This document shows, one piece after another, positions 1 to 9,117 of a stretch of DNA of 64,000 nt. The DNA lies in assembly GCF_039545795.1 (NCBI RefSeq), contig NZ_CP154260.1, forward strand, positions 811,001 through 875,000. Direction: 5' to 3'. Numbering within the stretch: the first letter of the stretch is position 1; each line of letters begins with the position of its first letter. Below the pieces are notes generated by a model. That model was not told the origin of the DNA, ran no database searches, and saw only the letters and a program-made list of their open reading frames with translations. The stretch is from Chitinophaga niabensis (GTDB taxonomy: Bacteria > Bacteroidota > Bacteroidia > Chitinophagales > Chitinophagaceae). The position numbers and the translations under genes were made by a program.

Positions 1-924
1 AGTATCCGTTCACTTGTTCCGGAAGAATGGAACCAGTTAGCCCCCGGAAAGATCCTCATGGGCGTTTACCAACCCCTCTACAACCAGGAGCTCATGCAGC
101 AATGGGCCGAAAAGCAACTCACTACTTTCAGTATGGACACCATTCCCCGCACCACACGTGCGCAAAGCATGGATGTGTTGAGTTCCCAGGCCAATATTGC
201 AGGTTATAAAGCAGTGATCCTGGCGGCATACACCTATAGCCGCTATTTTCCTATGCTGATGACAGCCGCAGGAAGTATCCCTCCCGCAAAGGTGCTGATC
301 CTGGGAGCCGGAGTTGCCGGATTACAGGCTATTGCCACTGCACGCAGGCTGGGAGCGGTTGTGGAAGTATTTGACACCAGGCCCGCTGTGAAGGAAGAAG
401 TGATGAGCCTCGGTGCGAAATTCGTGGAAGTGGAAGGTGCGGCAGATGCTTCCAAAGCAGGCGGATATGCCGTTGAGCAAACAGAAGAATATAAACAGAA
501 ACAGGTAGAGAAAATAGCGCAAAGCGCAGCGAAAGCAGATATCATTATCACCACCGCACAGATCCCCGGAAAAGCAGCACCCATACTGATCTCGCAGGAG
601 ATGGTGGAAAACATGCACACGGGCTCTGTGATCATTGATCTCGCTGCTGCCACCGGTGGAAATACCGCCGTTACCAAAAACGGTGAAACCATTGTGCATA
701 AAGGTGTAACCGTGATCGGTAATTCAGACCTGGCAGGCACGGCTCCTGCAGATGCCAGTAAACTGTATGCCCGCAACGTGCTGAACTTCCTGAAGCTCAT
801 GCTCACAAAAGAAGGGCAGCTGGATCTGAACTTTAAGGATGATCTGATCCAGGGCACCTGCATCACACATAAAGGAGAGATCGTAAATGAGCGCGTGAAA
901 AACCTCCAACCCGCAACCGCATAA
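1..924 (+). CDS. pntAA: NAD(P) transhydrogenase subunit alpha, part 1 (5' truncated)
   Basis: Soluble NAD(H)-binding domain I of the proton-translocating transhydrogenase, which passes hydride between NADH and NADP+ at the inner membrane using the proton gradient. The reading frame is open from base 1, so the start lies outside the window; 307 residues are present and roughly 60-70 N-terminal residues appear to be missing compared with the usual length of the split form. A Rossmann dinucleotide motif (GAGVAGLQA) followed by an acidic strand end (VEVFD) is visible, as is the alanine dehydrogenase/PNT-type stretch IIDLAAATGGN. Followed 14 bp later by pntAB and then pntB, the standard three-gene split arrangement. 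The first in-frame ATG (58) is internal and is not the true start. Confidence 0.96.
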   Translation, partial: SIRSLVPEEWNQLAPGKILMGVYQPLYNQELMQQWAEKQLTTFSMDTIPRTTRAQSMDVLSSQANIAGYKAVILAAYTYSRYFPMLMTAAGSIPPAKVLILGAGVAGLQAIATARRLGAVVEVFDTRPAVKEEVMSLGAKFVEVEGAADASKAGGYAVEQTEEYKQKQVEKIAQSAAKADIIITTAQIPGKAAPILISQEMVENMHTGSVIIDLAAATGGNTAVTKNGETIVHKGVTVIGNSDLAGTAPADASKLYARNVLNFLKLMLTKEGQLDLNFKDDLIQGTCITHKGEIVNERVKNLQPATA

Positions 925-938
925 AATAACCTGAACAT

Positions 939-1250
939 ATGAACGCAGTACTGGATTTTTTACAACTGCATATAGAGATGGTATACATCGTGATCCTCTC
1001 CATATTCCTGGGCATAGAAGTGATCTCCCGTGTTCCTGCTGTATTGCATACCCCACTTATGAGTGGCGCGAATGCTATTCACGGTGTGGTGATCATCGGT
1101 GCCATTATTGTAATGGGGAAAGCGGAATCAGATAATTACATCGCACTGGTACTTGGATTCCTGGCCGTGATATTGGGTACGCTCAATGTGGTAGGTGGTT
1201 TTGTGGTAACGGACAGGATGCTGGAAATGTTTTCAAAGAAGAAAAAGTAA
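939..1250 (+). CDS. pntAB: NAD(P) transhydrogenase subunit alpha, part 2 (membrane)
   Basis: Small 103-residue integral membrane subunit supplying part of transmembrane domain II of the transhydrogenase. About three hydrophobic helices are visible (residues around 10-30, 45-63 and 68-90), ending in a lysine-rich tail (FSKKKK). It is separated from pntAA by 14 bp and from pntB by 10 bp, so the three are almost certainly one transcript. In E. coli this part is fused to PntAA; separate AA and AB genes are common in many other phyla including Bacteroidota. Confidence 0.95.
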   Translation: MNAVLDFLQLHIEMVYIVILSIFLGIEVISRVPAVLHTPLMSGANAIHGVVIIGAIIVMGKAESDNYIALVLGFLAVILGTLNVVGGFVVTDRMLEMFSKKKK

Positions 1251-1260
1251 ATAGCCCTAT

Positions 1261-2790
1261 ATGCAAGCAAGTCTTTTGTCTATCGCTTACCTGATCGGCT
1301 CTGTTACATTCATTATTGGCCTGAAAATGCTCAGCCATCCTGCCTCTGCGCGCAAAGGTAACCTGGTTGCGGCTGCGGGGATGTTCCTGGCAATTGCCGG
1401 AACTATTTTCCTGTATGAAGAAGGCGGAGAGAAATTGCATAACTACGGCTGGATCTTTAGTGGTTTATTGATAGGAACAGTGATAGGTGTGATTGCTGCA
1501 CGCAAAGTGAAAATGACGGCCATGCCGGAAATGGTGAGTATGTTCAATGGTATGGGCGGAGCCTGTGCGATGTTGATTTCCATTGTGGAGTTTAATCATT
1601 TGACGCATGCGCCGGTAGCTGCTATGTCAGGCTCCAATCTGGCAGAAATTATTGCGGCTTTGATAACACAGGCTACAACAGGCATTCATGTAGGTGGCAA
1701 ACTTCTTATCATCCTCCTGGGGCTGATCATTGGAACCGTTTCCTTTGCAGGTAGTGTAATAGCCTGGGGCAAATTAAACGGAAAAGTAAAAGATTTTGCA
1801 TTTAAAGGACAGCATATCGTGAATCTCACCATGCTGGCTGTTATTGTGATCCTGGCCACATACCTCGTGGTAGTGATCAACGATAGTTATACTATTGTCA
1901 ACGAAAATGGCAGATATATTAGTCATGGCACTATCGGTGTCCTCCCCCAGATCACCATCTCCTTCTACGTTATCCTCGCCTTATCCATCGCATACGGCGT
2001 ATTATTCGTAATGCCCATTGGCGGTGCAGACATGCCGGTAGTGATCTCCTTATTGAACTCCTTTACCGGTGTGGCGGCAGCTTGCGGCGGTTTCTTATAC
2101 AACAATCCTGTAATGCTCACGGGTGGTATCCTTGTTGGTTCAGCCGGTACTATTCTTACCATCCTCATGTGTAAAGCCATGAACCGTTCCCTGAAGAACG
2201 TACTGATCGGTTCTTTCGGAGGAGTGAAAGCAGGAGGTGCAGCTAAAGAACAAACGGGCAGCTACAAAGAGATCAGCCTCTCCGATGCCGCAGTGGTACT
2301 GCGTTACGCCAATAAAGTAATGATTGTACCGGGATATGGTTTAGCAGTGGCCCAGGCCCAGCACGTTTGCCATGAACTGGAAAAAATACTGGAAGAAAAA
2401 GGCGTGGAAGTAAAATATGCCATTCATCCGGTAGCAGGCCGTATGCCCGGTCACATGAACGTTTTGCTGGCAGAAGCAGATGTGCCGTATGAAAAATTAG
2501 AAGAAATGGAACAGGCGAATGGAGAAATGAATACCACAGATGCCGTACTGGTACTGGGTGCCAACGATGTGGTGAACCCTGCAGCCAAACATGATCCGGA
2601 CAGCCCCATTTACGGTATGCCCATACTGGAAGTAGAAAATGCGAAGATGGTGATCGTGAATAAACGCAGTATGAAACCAGGATACGCAGGTATTGAGAAC
2701 GAGCTCTTCTTTCAACCCAAAACCTCCATGCTTTTTGGAGATGCAAAAGCCGTGTTACAGCAGCTGGTGGCTGAAGTGAAAATCGTATAA
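1261..2790 (+). CDS. pntB: NAD(P) transhydrogenase subunit beta
   Basis: Beta subunit with the remaining membrane helices and the C-terminal NADP(H)-binding domain III. 509 residues, somewhat longer than E. coli PntB (462). The N-terminal two thirds is a run of hydrophobic helices; domain III begins near residue 345 and contains the glycine-rich NADP site (PGYGLAVAQAQH), HPVAGRMPGHMNVLLAEADV and the GANDVVNPAA motif followed by RSMKPGYAG, all typical of the family. Third gene of the pnt operon. The methyltransferase gene follows after 17 bp and may be co-transcribed or use its own promoter. Confidence 0.96.
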   Translation: MQASLLSIAYLIGSVTFIIGLKMLSHPASARKGNLVAAAGMFLAIAGTIFLYEEGGEKLHNYGWIFSGLLIGTVIGVIAARKVKMTAMPEMVSMFNGMGGACAMLISIVEFNHLTHAPVAAMSGSNLAEIIAALITQATTGIHVGGKLLIILLGLIIGTVSFAGSVIAWGKLNGKVKDFAFKGQHIVNLTMLAVIVILATYLVVVINDSYTIVNENGRYISHGTIGVLPQITISFYVILALSIAYGVLFVMPIGGADMPVVISLLNSFTGVAAACGGFLYNNPVMLTGGILVGSAGTILTILMCKAMNRSLKNVLIGSFGGVKAGGAAKEQTGSYKEISLSDAAVVLRYANKVMIVPGYGLAVAQAQHVCHELEKILEEKGVEVKYAIHPVAGRMPGHMNVLLAEADVPYEKLEEMEQANGEMNTTDAVLVLGANDVVNPAAKHDPDSPIYGMPILEVENAKMVIVNKRSMKPGYAGIENELFFQPKTSMLFGDAKAVLQQLVAEVKIV

Positions 2791-2795
2791 ATTTT

Positions 2796-2803
2796 TACCT
2801 TTG
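2796..2803 (+). promoter_or_regulatory. Possible -7 promoter element TACCTTTG before the methyltransferase gene
   Basis: TACCTTTG fits the Bacteroidota -7 consensus TAnnTTTG and ends only four bases before the ATG at 2808, so a transcript from it would be nearly leaderless. No TTTG is present about 19 bases upstream, and the region is also inside a likely read-through operon, so this is weak. Confidence 0.3.
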
Positions 2804-2807
2804 CGGA

Positions 2808-4181
2808 ATGTCATCGTTACCATCAGCGTTTACGGATACGCTGGATCAATTACCCGGATTCAATAAAGAATCCTTCCTGGAGGTGCATAATTCCGCTGAG
2901 CGGATCACTTCCATCCGGCTGCACCCGCAAAAAGCCACGGCGCTTTTTCCTGAACTGGCGCCAACACCAGTACCCTGGAACCGTTACGGTTATTACCTTT
3001 CCGCCAGGCCTTCCTTTACATTGGACCCTTATTTTCACGCAGGTGCTTACTATGTGCAGGAAGCCTCTTCCATGTTCCTGGAAGAAGCGCTCCGGCAAAC
3101 AACAGATCTCTCGCAACCCCTGAAAGCATTAGATCTTTGCGCAGCCCCCGGTGGTAAAAGCACCCTCATACAAGCCGTGCTGCATCCGGACAGTCTGCTG
3201 ATAGCCAATGACGTCATCAAATCCCGCGCAGGCCTGCTGGCAGATAATATCACCAAATGGGGCGCAGATAATGTAGTGGTCACCAACAATGATCCGCGCG
3301 ACTTCGCAAGGCTGGGAGATTTTTTTGATGTAATGGTGGTAGATGCTCCCTGCTCCGGCTCCGGTTTATTCCGGCGCGATCCGGAGGCTGTGGAAGAATG
3401 GTCGCAGGAGAATGTGATTCTCTGCAGCCAGCGGCAGCAAAGGATCCTGGCAGATGTGCTGCCTGCCCTGAAACCAGGGGGTGTATTGATCTATTCTACC
3501 TGCTCCTATGCGAAAGAAGAGGATGAGAACATCATGGAATGGCTGCTTGGTAACTTTGAACTGGAAAATATTCCGCTCACTATAGATCCTGCATGGAACA
3601 TTGTAACCTCCGTTACTGATCAGTACAAAGCCCATGGATACCGCTTTTACCCGGATCAGGTGAAAGGCGAAGGATTTTTCATTGCTTGTTTCCGGAAAAA
3701 AGGAGAGGAAGGCGTGGCTAAGAAAATGCGTCAGCAGATAGCTGCGCTCCCTGCTAAAGAATCGGCCCGTTTATTGCCATGGTTAAGGGATGCAGCGAAT
3801 CTCACTTTTGTAGATCATAAGGGGGAAGTGATCATTTTACGATCTTCCATAGCAACAGAATTACCGGTGCTGCAAAAGAAACTCTACCTGCGAAAGGCAG
3901 GTGTGAAAGCAGGCCAGCTCACACAAAAGGAGCTGATCCCTGATCATCAGCTGGCCCTGAGCACCTGCATCTCAGCAGAGCTGCCTGCCGTGGAATTACC
4001 GCTGGAACATGCTTTACGTTATCTTCGCAAGGAGGACCTGCAGCTGGACCTCAGTGTAAAAGGCTGGACACTGATGCGGTATGGCGGTATGAACCTCGGC
4101 TGGGCAAAGGTTTTACCCAACCGGATCAATAACTATTATCCCAAAGAAATGCGCATCCTGAAAGCAGGAATGCCGGAATAA
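2808..4181 (+). CDS. rRNA cytosine-C5 methyltransferase (RsmF/NOL1-NOP2-Sun type)
   Basis: S-adenosylmethionine-dependent RNA m5C methyltransferase, 457 residues. The AdoMet-binding motif LDLCAAPGGKST, the motif IV cysteine in DAPCSGSGLFRRDPEA and the motif VI catalytic cysteine in YSTCSYAKEEDE are all intact. The C-terminal third (from about residue 300) resembles the PUA-like RNA-binding tail of RsmF-type enzymes and ends with the expected NLGWAKVLPNRINNYYP segment. The likely target is small-subunit rRNA, but the exact cytosine cannot be read from the sequence. It lies 17 bp after pntB on the same strand. Confidence 0.9.
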   Translation: MSSLPSAFTDTLDQLPGFNKESFLEVHNSAERITSIRLHPQKATALFPELAPTPVPWNRYGYYLSARPSFTLDPYFHAGAYYVQEASSMFLEEALRQTTDLSQPLKALDLCAAPGGKSTLIQAVLHPDSLLIANDVIKSRAGLLADNITKWGADNVVVTNNDPRDFARLGDFFDVMVVDAPCSGSGLFRRDPEAVEEWSQENVILCSQRQQRILADVLPALKPGGVLIYSTCSYAKEEDENIMEWLLGNFELENIPLTIDPAWNIVTSVTDQYKAHGYRFYPDQVKGEGFFIACFRKKGEEGVAKKMRQQIAALPAKESARLLPWLRDAANLTFVDHKGEVIILRSSIATELPVLQKKLYLRKAGVKAGQLTQKELIPDHQLALSTCISAELPAVELPLEHALRYLRKEDLQLDLSVKGWTLMRYGGMNLGWAKVLPNRINNYYPKEMRILKAGMPE

Positions 4182-4330
4182 AGGAATGTGGAAAACGTAA
4201 GAGGGCAGATGTGGAGAAATAGGATCGGCAACGGTTGCGGCCTAACAACAAAAGGCGGTTTTTGTCGTTTTTCAATAAACATTAATTCATTTTTAACACA
4301 TATATTCGTTCCCTTAAAGTATTAGATATT

Positions 4331-5389
4331 ATGTTAAAGTCAGTTTTGATAGGTGTTTTCATGGTCAGTACAATAGGAGTAACCGCACAGGATACGCTTG
4401 TTGCACAGGGCAGCGCACCCGATCTGTATTTGACACATACAGTGAAGAAAGGGGAAACCTGGTACAGTCTCGGTCGTGCTTATGGTTTGAGTCCTAAAGA
4501 CATTGCGGCGAAGAATAAAATGCAGATGGACCAGGGGCTTAGTTTAGGGAAAAGCATCACCATTCCTTTAAGCAAAAGCAACTTCATACAATCCAAAGAA
4601 GCACATGCCGGAGCCGGTTTCCGGCCGGTATATCACCAGGTGGCAGAAAAGGAAACCCTCTACAGGATCCATGTACGCTTTGATAAAGTGCCGTTGGACA
4701 ATGTGCGCCAGTGGAATAATTTCACAGGAGACGGGGTGAAGAAAGATGCTTACCTGATCGTGGGTTTCGTGAAAGGAAACGGGCAATCTATTGTTGCTCC
4801 GGTAGCTGCACCTGCAGTACCGGTAGTGGCGAAACAGGACCCTCCGAAACAAGATCCTCCGCCGGTTGTAAAACAAGATCCTCCCAGGCAAGATCCGCCA
4901 CCCGTAGTAAAACAGGATCCACCGCCTGTCGTAAAACAGGAAGTACACCAGGACCCTCCACCGGCAACAACACCTAAAACACAAGCTGCTGAACCAGAAA
5001 CCAGGCAGGAGCAGCCAGACAGCAAACCCTCTACCAGCCTGGGCCGCACGCCCGCAGTTCCGGAAGGAGGATTTGAGCAGCAATACCTGCAACAGACCAA
5101 TAACGGCAGAAATGTAGTGGGCGAAAAAGGGCCGGGTACCTGGTTCAGAAGCAATGCTGTAGTAGGTTCCGGTAAATATTATGCACTGCATAATACAGCC
5201 CCCCGCGGAACAATCGTAAAAGTGACCAATCCGCTCACCGGCAGATCCATCTACGCAAAAGTACTCGATGCCATACCACAACTCAAAGCAAACGCGAACC
5301 TGATCATCAAACTCAGCGATGCTGCACAGGATGCACTAGGTATCAACGAAGCGCGGTTTTATTGTGAACTCAGCTACGATGAGAAATAA
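4331..5389 (+). CDS. LysM domain protein with proline-rich linker and RlpA-like C-terminus
   Basis: Exported cell-envelope protein of 352 residues. An N-terminal signal peptide (cleavage near VTAQ) is followed by a LysM domain (HTVKKGETWYSLGRAYGL, about 35-80), a second weaker LysM (about 100-147), and a low-complexity linker (about 165-215) built from repeats of KQDPPP and PPPVV. The C-terminus (about 275-352) resembles the double-psi beta-barrel of RlpA-like proteins: APRGTIVKVTNPLTGRSIYAKVLD. A peptidoglycan-binding structural or hydrolytic role is inferred; catalytic activity cannot be judged. The linker repeats are near-identical at DNA level and could vary in copy number between strains. 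Confidence 0.82.
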   Translation: MLKSVLIGVFMVSTIGVTAQDTLVAQGSAPDLYLTHTVKKGETWYSLGRAYGLSPKDIAAKNKMQMDQGLSLGKSITIPLSKSNFIQSKEAHAGAGFRPVYHQVAEKETLYRIHVRFDKVPLDNVRQWNNFTGDGVKKDAYLIVGFVKGNGQSIVAPVAAPAVPVVAKQDPPKQDPPPVVKQDPPRQDPPPVVKQDPPPVVKQEVHQDPPPATTPKTQAAEPETRQEQPDSKPSTSLGRTPAVPEGGFEQQYLQQTNNGRNVVGEKGPGTWFRSNAVVGSGKYYALHNTAPRGTIVKVTNPLTGRSIYAKVLDAIPQLKANANLIIKLSDAAQDALGINEARFYCELSYDEK

Positions 5390-5411
5390 AGGGACTTAGC
5401 TATTTGAAATA

Positions 5412-5444
5412 AAAACGGTCAGGATGTTAGATCCTGACCGTTTT
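5412..5444. terminator. Bidirectional intrinsic terminator between LysM gene and fmt
   Basis: Perfect 14-bp stem (AAAACGGTCAGGAT at 5412-5425 and its complement at 5431-5444) around a 5-nt loop. The A-tract on one side and T-tract on the other allow termination in both directions between two convergent genes. Confidence 0.9.
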
Positions 5445-5485
5445 GCTTTATAGAGAACTTTCCTTCCGAAACTTATAGCAGTCTT

Positions 5486-6400
5486 CTAGAACCTATACCC
5501 TCGAAGAAACTCTACCACCCCCATTTTCTTCTTCCCTTCCAACTGCAATTCCACCAGGTTGATATACCCTCCATCCGCTGCAAACTTGAGGAAAGTCTTC
5601 TGATCTGTGTGCACAGAACCCAATGCATGCGCGTGTTTTGCATGTTCTTTCTCTGCTTTGAAGATCTTCAGTGTTTTATCATTCAACAGGGTGTACGCTG
5701 TAGGATACGGACTCAGCCCGCGTATCAGGTTGTAGATATTATCCACCGTATCTTCCCACTTAATTTTACAATCTTCCTTGAAGATCTTCGGTGCATGTTT
5801 CAATTCACTTTCAGGAATATTATTCTGCACCAGTTCCGGCGCGTTCCCTGCTTTCAAAGCAGCCACGGTTTTCAGCAATACACCTGCGCCTGCTACCATT
5901 AGTTCTGCATATAGTTCTCCCGCAGTTTCATCTTCACGGATAGGAACTTCCACCGTGAAAAGGATATTGCCGGTATCAATGGCATGTTGTAATTTGAAAG
6001 TAGTAACGCCGGAAACAGATTCCCCGTTGATCACAGCCCAGTTGATAGGAGCCGCACCACGGTATTGTGGCAGTAAGGATGCATGTACATTGATAGTGCC
6101 CAGCGGTGGCATATCCCACACAATTTCCGGTAACATGCGGAAAGCCACCACCACCTGCAGGTCTGCTTTATAGGAACGCAGTTCTTCAATGAAAGCAGGA
6201 TTCTTCAGTTTCTCCGGCTGCAATACAGGAATGTTTTTACCCAGCGCATATTGCTTCACTTCACTTTGTTGTAACTGCAAACCTCTGCCGGCGGGCTTAT
6301 CAGGGGCTGTAACCACAGCCACCACTTCATATCCGTTCTGAACAAGCGCATCCAGAGAAGCCACGGCAAATTCGGGCGTACCCATGAAAATTATCCTCAT
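5486..6400 (-). CDS. fmt: Methionyl-tRNA formyltransferase
   Basis: Formylates the initiator Met-tRNA using 10-formyltetrahydrofolate. 304 residues from the ATG at 6400, which gives the canonical start MRIIFMGTPEFAV; an upstream in-frame TTG extension reads as non-family sequence and is rejected. The formyl-THF/catalytic segment NVHASLLPQYRGAAPINWAV with its conserved SLLPxYRGAAP is intact, and the C-terminal tRNA-binding domain is present (FKAEKEH to GYRF). Convergent with the LysM gene and sharing its terminator; divergent from the FKBP gene. Confidence 0.97.
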   Translation of the reverse strand: MRIIFMGTPEFAVASLDALVQNGYEVVAVVTAPDKPAGRGLQLQQSEVKQYALGKNIPVLQPEKLKNPAFIEELRSYKADLQVVVAFRMLPEIVWDMPPLGTINVHASLLPQYRGAAPINWAVINGESVSGVTTFKLQHAIDTGNILFTVEVPIREDETAGELYAELMVAGAGVLLKTVAALKAGNAPELVQNNIPESELKHAPKIFKEDCKIKWEDTVDNIYNLIRGLSPYPTAYTLLNDKTLKIFKAEKEHAKHAHALGSVHTDQKTFLKFAADGGYINLVELQLEGKKKMGVVEFLRGYRF

Positions 6401-6571
6401 GAATGCAAATGTATTAGAAGTCTTGGAATTCAACAGCAGATATTGTATGCTAAAAATAAATATATAATTTGTGCAGATAAACAATGCCGGACAATTTAAC
6501 CGGCCGGGTCCCGGAATTCAAAAACAAAATCTGTACCTTCACACCCTATTGTATCATTTTAAATCATTTAT

Positions 6572-7000
6572 ATGCAACAAGTAAAGACCGGTGATACCGT
6601 TCGGGTGCACTATCACGGCCGTTTAGAGAATGGTGACACCTTTGATAAGTCCGAAGGAAAAGCTCCCTTGGAATTCAAGGTGGGAACCGGTTCTGTGATC
6701 AAAGGTTTCGATAATGGAGTTCTGGATATGAAGGTAGGGGAGAAAAAGACTTTGAACATCCCAGTAGAAGAAGCATATGGCCCTAAGAGCGATGAGTTGA
6801 TCATGGAGTTCCCCAAGGCTAATATTCCTGCTGATCTGAATCCCGAAGTAGGCATGGAATTACAAATGAGCAATCCCCAGGGCCAGGTGTTCCCTGTAAG
6901 AGTGGCTGCCGTTGGAGCAGAGTTTATCACACTGGATGCTAACCATCCGCTGGCTGGTGAACCACTGATCTTTGATATTGAACTGGTAGAGATCGTTTAA
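6572..7000 (+). CDS. FKBP-type peptidyl-prolyl cis-trans isomerase (SlyD-like)
   Basis: 142-residue prolyl isomerase. The FKBP signature is visible at the N-terminus (VHYHGRLENGDTFDKSEGKAPLEFKVGTG) and the fold is interrupted by an insert-in-flap chaperone domain (about 70-120), as in SlyD. It lacks a signal peptide, so it should be cytoplasmic, and lacks the histidine-rich metal-binding tail of E. coli SlyD. Ends in DIELVEIV as usual for the short forms. Followed by its own terminator. Confidence 0.92.
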   Translation: MQQVKTGDTVRVHYHGRLENGDTFDKSEGKAPLEFKVGTGSVIKGFDNGVLDMKVGEKKTLNIPVEEAYGPKSDELIMEFPKANIPADLNPEVGMELQMSNPQGQVFPVRVAAVGAEFITLDANHPLAGEPLIFDIELVEIV

Positions 7001-7027
7001 TATAGAAATTTTTGTGAAATATAGGGA

Positions 7028-7054
7028 AAGGCTGTCTGCAAGACAGCCTTTTTT
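7028..7054 (+). terminator. Intrinsic terminator after the FKBP gene
   Basis: 10-bp perfect stem AAGGCTGTCT / AGACAGCCTT (7028-7037 and 7041-7050) with a 3-nt loop and a T-run to 7054, just upstream of pepT. Confidence 0.9.
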
Positions 7055-7068
7055 AATAGGTTTGCCCA

Positions 7069-8316
7069 ATGGATAAAAATTATGCTTATTCGGTAACAGA
7101 ACGCTTCCTGCGTTATGTACAGATAGACACGCAGTCAGATCCGCTCAGCACCACATTCCCTTCCACAGCCAAACAGAAAGACCTGGCAAAGCTGCTGGTA
7201 AAGGAATTACTGGAGATTGGTATCACAGATGCGGTAACAGACGAATTTGGATACGTGTATGCTACGATCCCCGCTACCACTACAAAAGAGGTACCCGTGA
7301 TCTGCCTTTGCGCACACATGGATACAGCGCCTGATTGCAGTGGTACCAATGTGAAACCTATTGTGCACAAGGCTTACAATGGAGAGGACATTATCCTGCC
7401 GGATGATACCACACAGGTGATCCGCACAAAAGATCATCCATATCTCAAAGGAAAAATAGGAGACGATATTATCACCGCCAGCGGCAATACCCTGCTGGGC
7501 GCGGATAATAAAGCAGGCGTGGCAGAGATCATGGATGCCGCATTATATCTCATACAACATCCTGAAGTAAAACACGGTAAGATCCGCATCCTCTTTACAC
7601 CCGATGAAGAAGTAGGCCGTGGCGTACAGCATGTGAATATGGAACAGCTGGGCGCGCGGTTTGGTTACACCATGGATGGAGGAGAACTGGGATCGCTGGA
7701 AGATGAAACCTTTGCTGCAGATGGTGTGAAGATCAGCATCCAGGGCGTGAGTGTACATCCCGGTACGGCAAAAGGCAAACTGGTGAGTGCCATCAAAGTA
7801 GCAGCGGAAATAGTGAGCGCATTGCCAAAAGATATCCTTTCCCCCGAAACCACAGAAGACCGCCAGGGCTTTATTCATCCCGTACGTATAGAAGGTATGG
7901 TGGAAAAAGCAGAGATAGAATTCATCATCCGCGACTTTACCGCTGCCGAACTGGAAGGCCATGAATTTTACCTGCGTAAGATCATGGAAAACACTGTAGC
8001 CCGCCATCCCGGAGCCACAGCCATTATGAAGGTCACAGAGCAATACCGCAATATGAAAGAGGTGCTGGATAAACATCCGCAGGTAGTGGCCAATGCAGAG
8101 GAAGCCATCAAACGCGCAGGTATCAAACTGGAAAGAATGAGTATCCGTGGTGGTACAGATGGTTCCCGCCTGTCATTCATGGGCCTGCCCTGCCCCAATA
8201 TCTTTACAGGAGAAATGGCGCTGCACAGCAAACAGGAGTATGTAAGCGTGCAGGATATGCAGAAAGCGGTGAACACCATTATCGAGCTTGTACAGGTCTG
8301 GGAAGAGAGAAGTTGA
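7069..8316 (+). CDS. pepT: Peptidase T (tripeptide aminopeptidase)
   Basis: Cytoplasmic M20-family zinc aminopeptidase that removes the N-terminal residue of tripeptides. 415 residues, typical length. Metal-site motifs are complete: CAHMDTAPD, LLGADNKAG (bridging aspartate), FTPDEEVGRG with the catalytic glutamate pair, YTMDGGELG and the late histidine in ALHSKQEY. The dimerisation/lid domain contains GVSVHPGTAKGKLV. Starts 15 bases after the preceding terminator, so it must have a promoter very close to or overlapping that terminator. Confidence 0.95.
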   Translation: MDKNYAYSVTERFLRYVQIDTQSDPLSTTFPSTAKQKDLAKLLVKELLEIGITDAVTDEFGYVYATIPATTTKEVPVICLCAHMDTAPDCSGTNVKPIVHKAYNGEDIILPDDTTQVIRTKDHPYLKGKIGDDIITASGNTLLGADNKAGVAEIMDAALYLIQHPEVKHGKIRILFTPDEEVGRGVQHVNMEQLGARFGYTMDGGELGSLEDETFAADGVKISIQGVSVHPGTAKGKLVSAIKVAAEIVSALPKDILSPETTEDRQGFIHPVRIEGMVEKAEIEFIIRDFTAAELEGHEFYLRKIMENTVARHPGATAIMKVTEQYRNMKEVLDKHPQVVANAEEAIKRAGIKLERMSIRGGTDGSRLSFMGLPCPNIFTGEMALHSKQEYVSVQDMQKAVNTIIELVQVWEERS

Positions 8317-8390
8317 TAATAAATTACGTCTAAATCCGTTTTTATTATTACTTTAACCCCTTATAGAACTCGAATGTTAAAATTAAATTC

Positions 8391-9107
8391 ATGTTGCTAG
8401 GACTCGTTACGTTTATGCAGGACTCTCTTTTACTCCCTAAAGCGGACACAGTGGCCGCGGGTGTAAATGCAGCAACTGCCACAGCTCAGGAGATCAGGTT
8501 ATGGGATATGATCGTGAAAGGTGGGCCCCTGATGATCCCATTGGGTATCCTTTCCGTAATTGCGGTATATGTATTCGTTGAAAGGTTCATCACCATTCAA
8601 AAGGCAGGAAAGTTAGAAGATAACTTTATGCCCATGATCCGTGATCACATCACCTCTGATAATATCAATGCCGCCCGTTCTTTATCCAAGAACACCAACA
8701 GCCCCATTGCCCGGATGATCGATAAAGGCATCCAGCGCATTGGTAAACCTATCGACAACATTGAGAAATCAATGGAGAACGTAGGTAAGCTGGAAATATA
8801 TAAAATGGAAAAGAACCTGGTGATCCTGGCCATTGTGGCTGGTATTGCTCCTATGTTCGGTTTCCTCGGTACCATCGCAGGGATGATCCAGACCTTCTTC
8901 AACATCTCCCAGACCTCAGATATCACCCTCAGCACTATCGCCGGCGGTATCTATGTGAAAATGGTTACCTCTGCGGCAGGTCTGATCATCGGGCTGGTAG
9001 CCTACATTGGTTACAGCTACCTGAATGCACAGATCGATAAAGTGATCAATAAAATGGAAGCCACTACCGGCGAGTTTATTGATCTAATGCAAACACCGAC
9101 GAAATAA
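8391..9107 (+). CDS. MotA/TolQ/ExbB family proton channel protein
   Basis: 238-residue inner-membrane subunit of an ExbB-ExbD type proton motor that would energise TonB-dependent transport or envelope functions. One hydrophobic helix near residues 46-64 and two longer ones in the C-terminal half (about 140-162 and 185-208) match the family; the stretch APMFGFLGTIAGMIQTF is the conserved core around the proton channel. It is 10 bp upstream of an ExbD/TolR gene. No tonB gene is adjacent here, although the window has three SusC-type TonB-dependent receptors that need such a motor. Whether this pair is Exb or Tol cannot be settled from sequence alone. Confidence 0.92.
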   Translation: MLLGLVTFMQDSLLLPKADTVAAGVNAATATAQEIRLWDMIVKGGPLMIPLGILSVIAVYVFVERFITIQKAGKLEDNFMPMIRDHITSDNINAARSLSKNTNSPIARMIDKGIQRIGKPIDNIEKSMENVGKLEIYKMEKNLVILAIVAGIAPMFGFLGTIAGMIQTFFNISQTSDITLSTIAGGIYVKMVTSAAGLIIGLVAYIGYSYLNAQIDKVINKMEATTGEFIDLMQTPTK

Positions 9108-9117
9108 ATTACGATAT

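Noticed and set aside
243..938. Minus-strand frame of 231 residues
   Set aside because: Antisense of pntAA, no recognisable motifs.
4568..5281. Minus-strand frame of 237 residues
   Set aside because: Antisense of the LysM gene; its cysteine- and arginine-rich repeats mirror the proline-rich linker codons.
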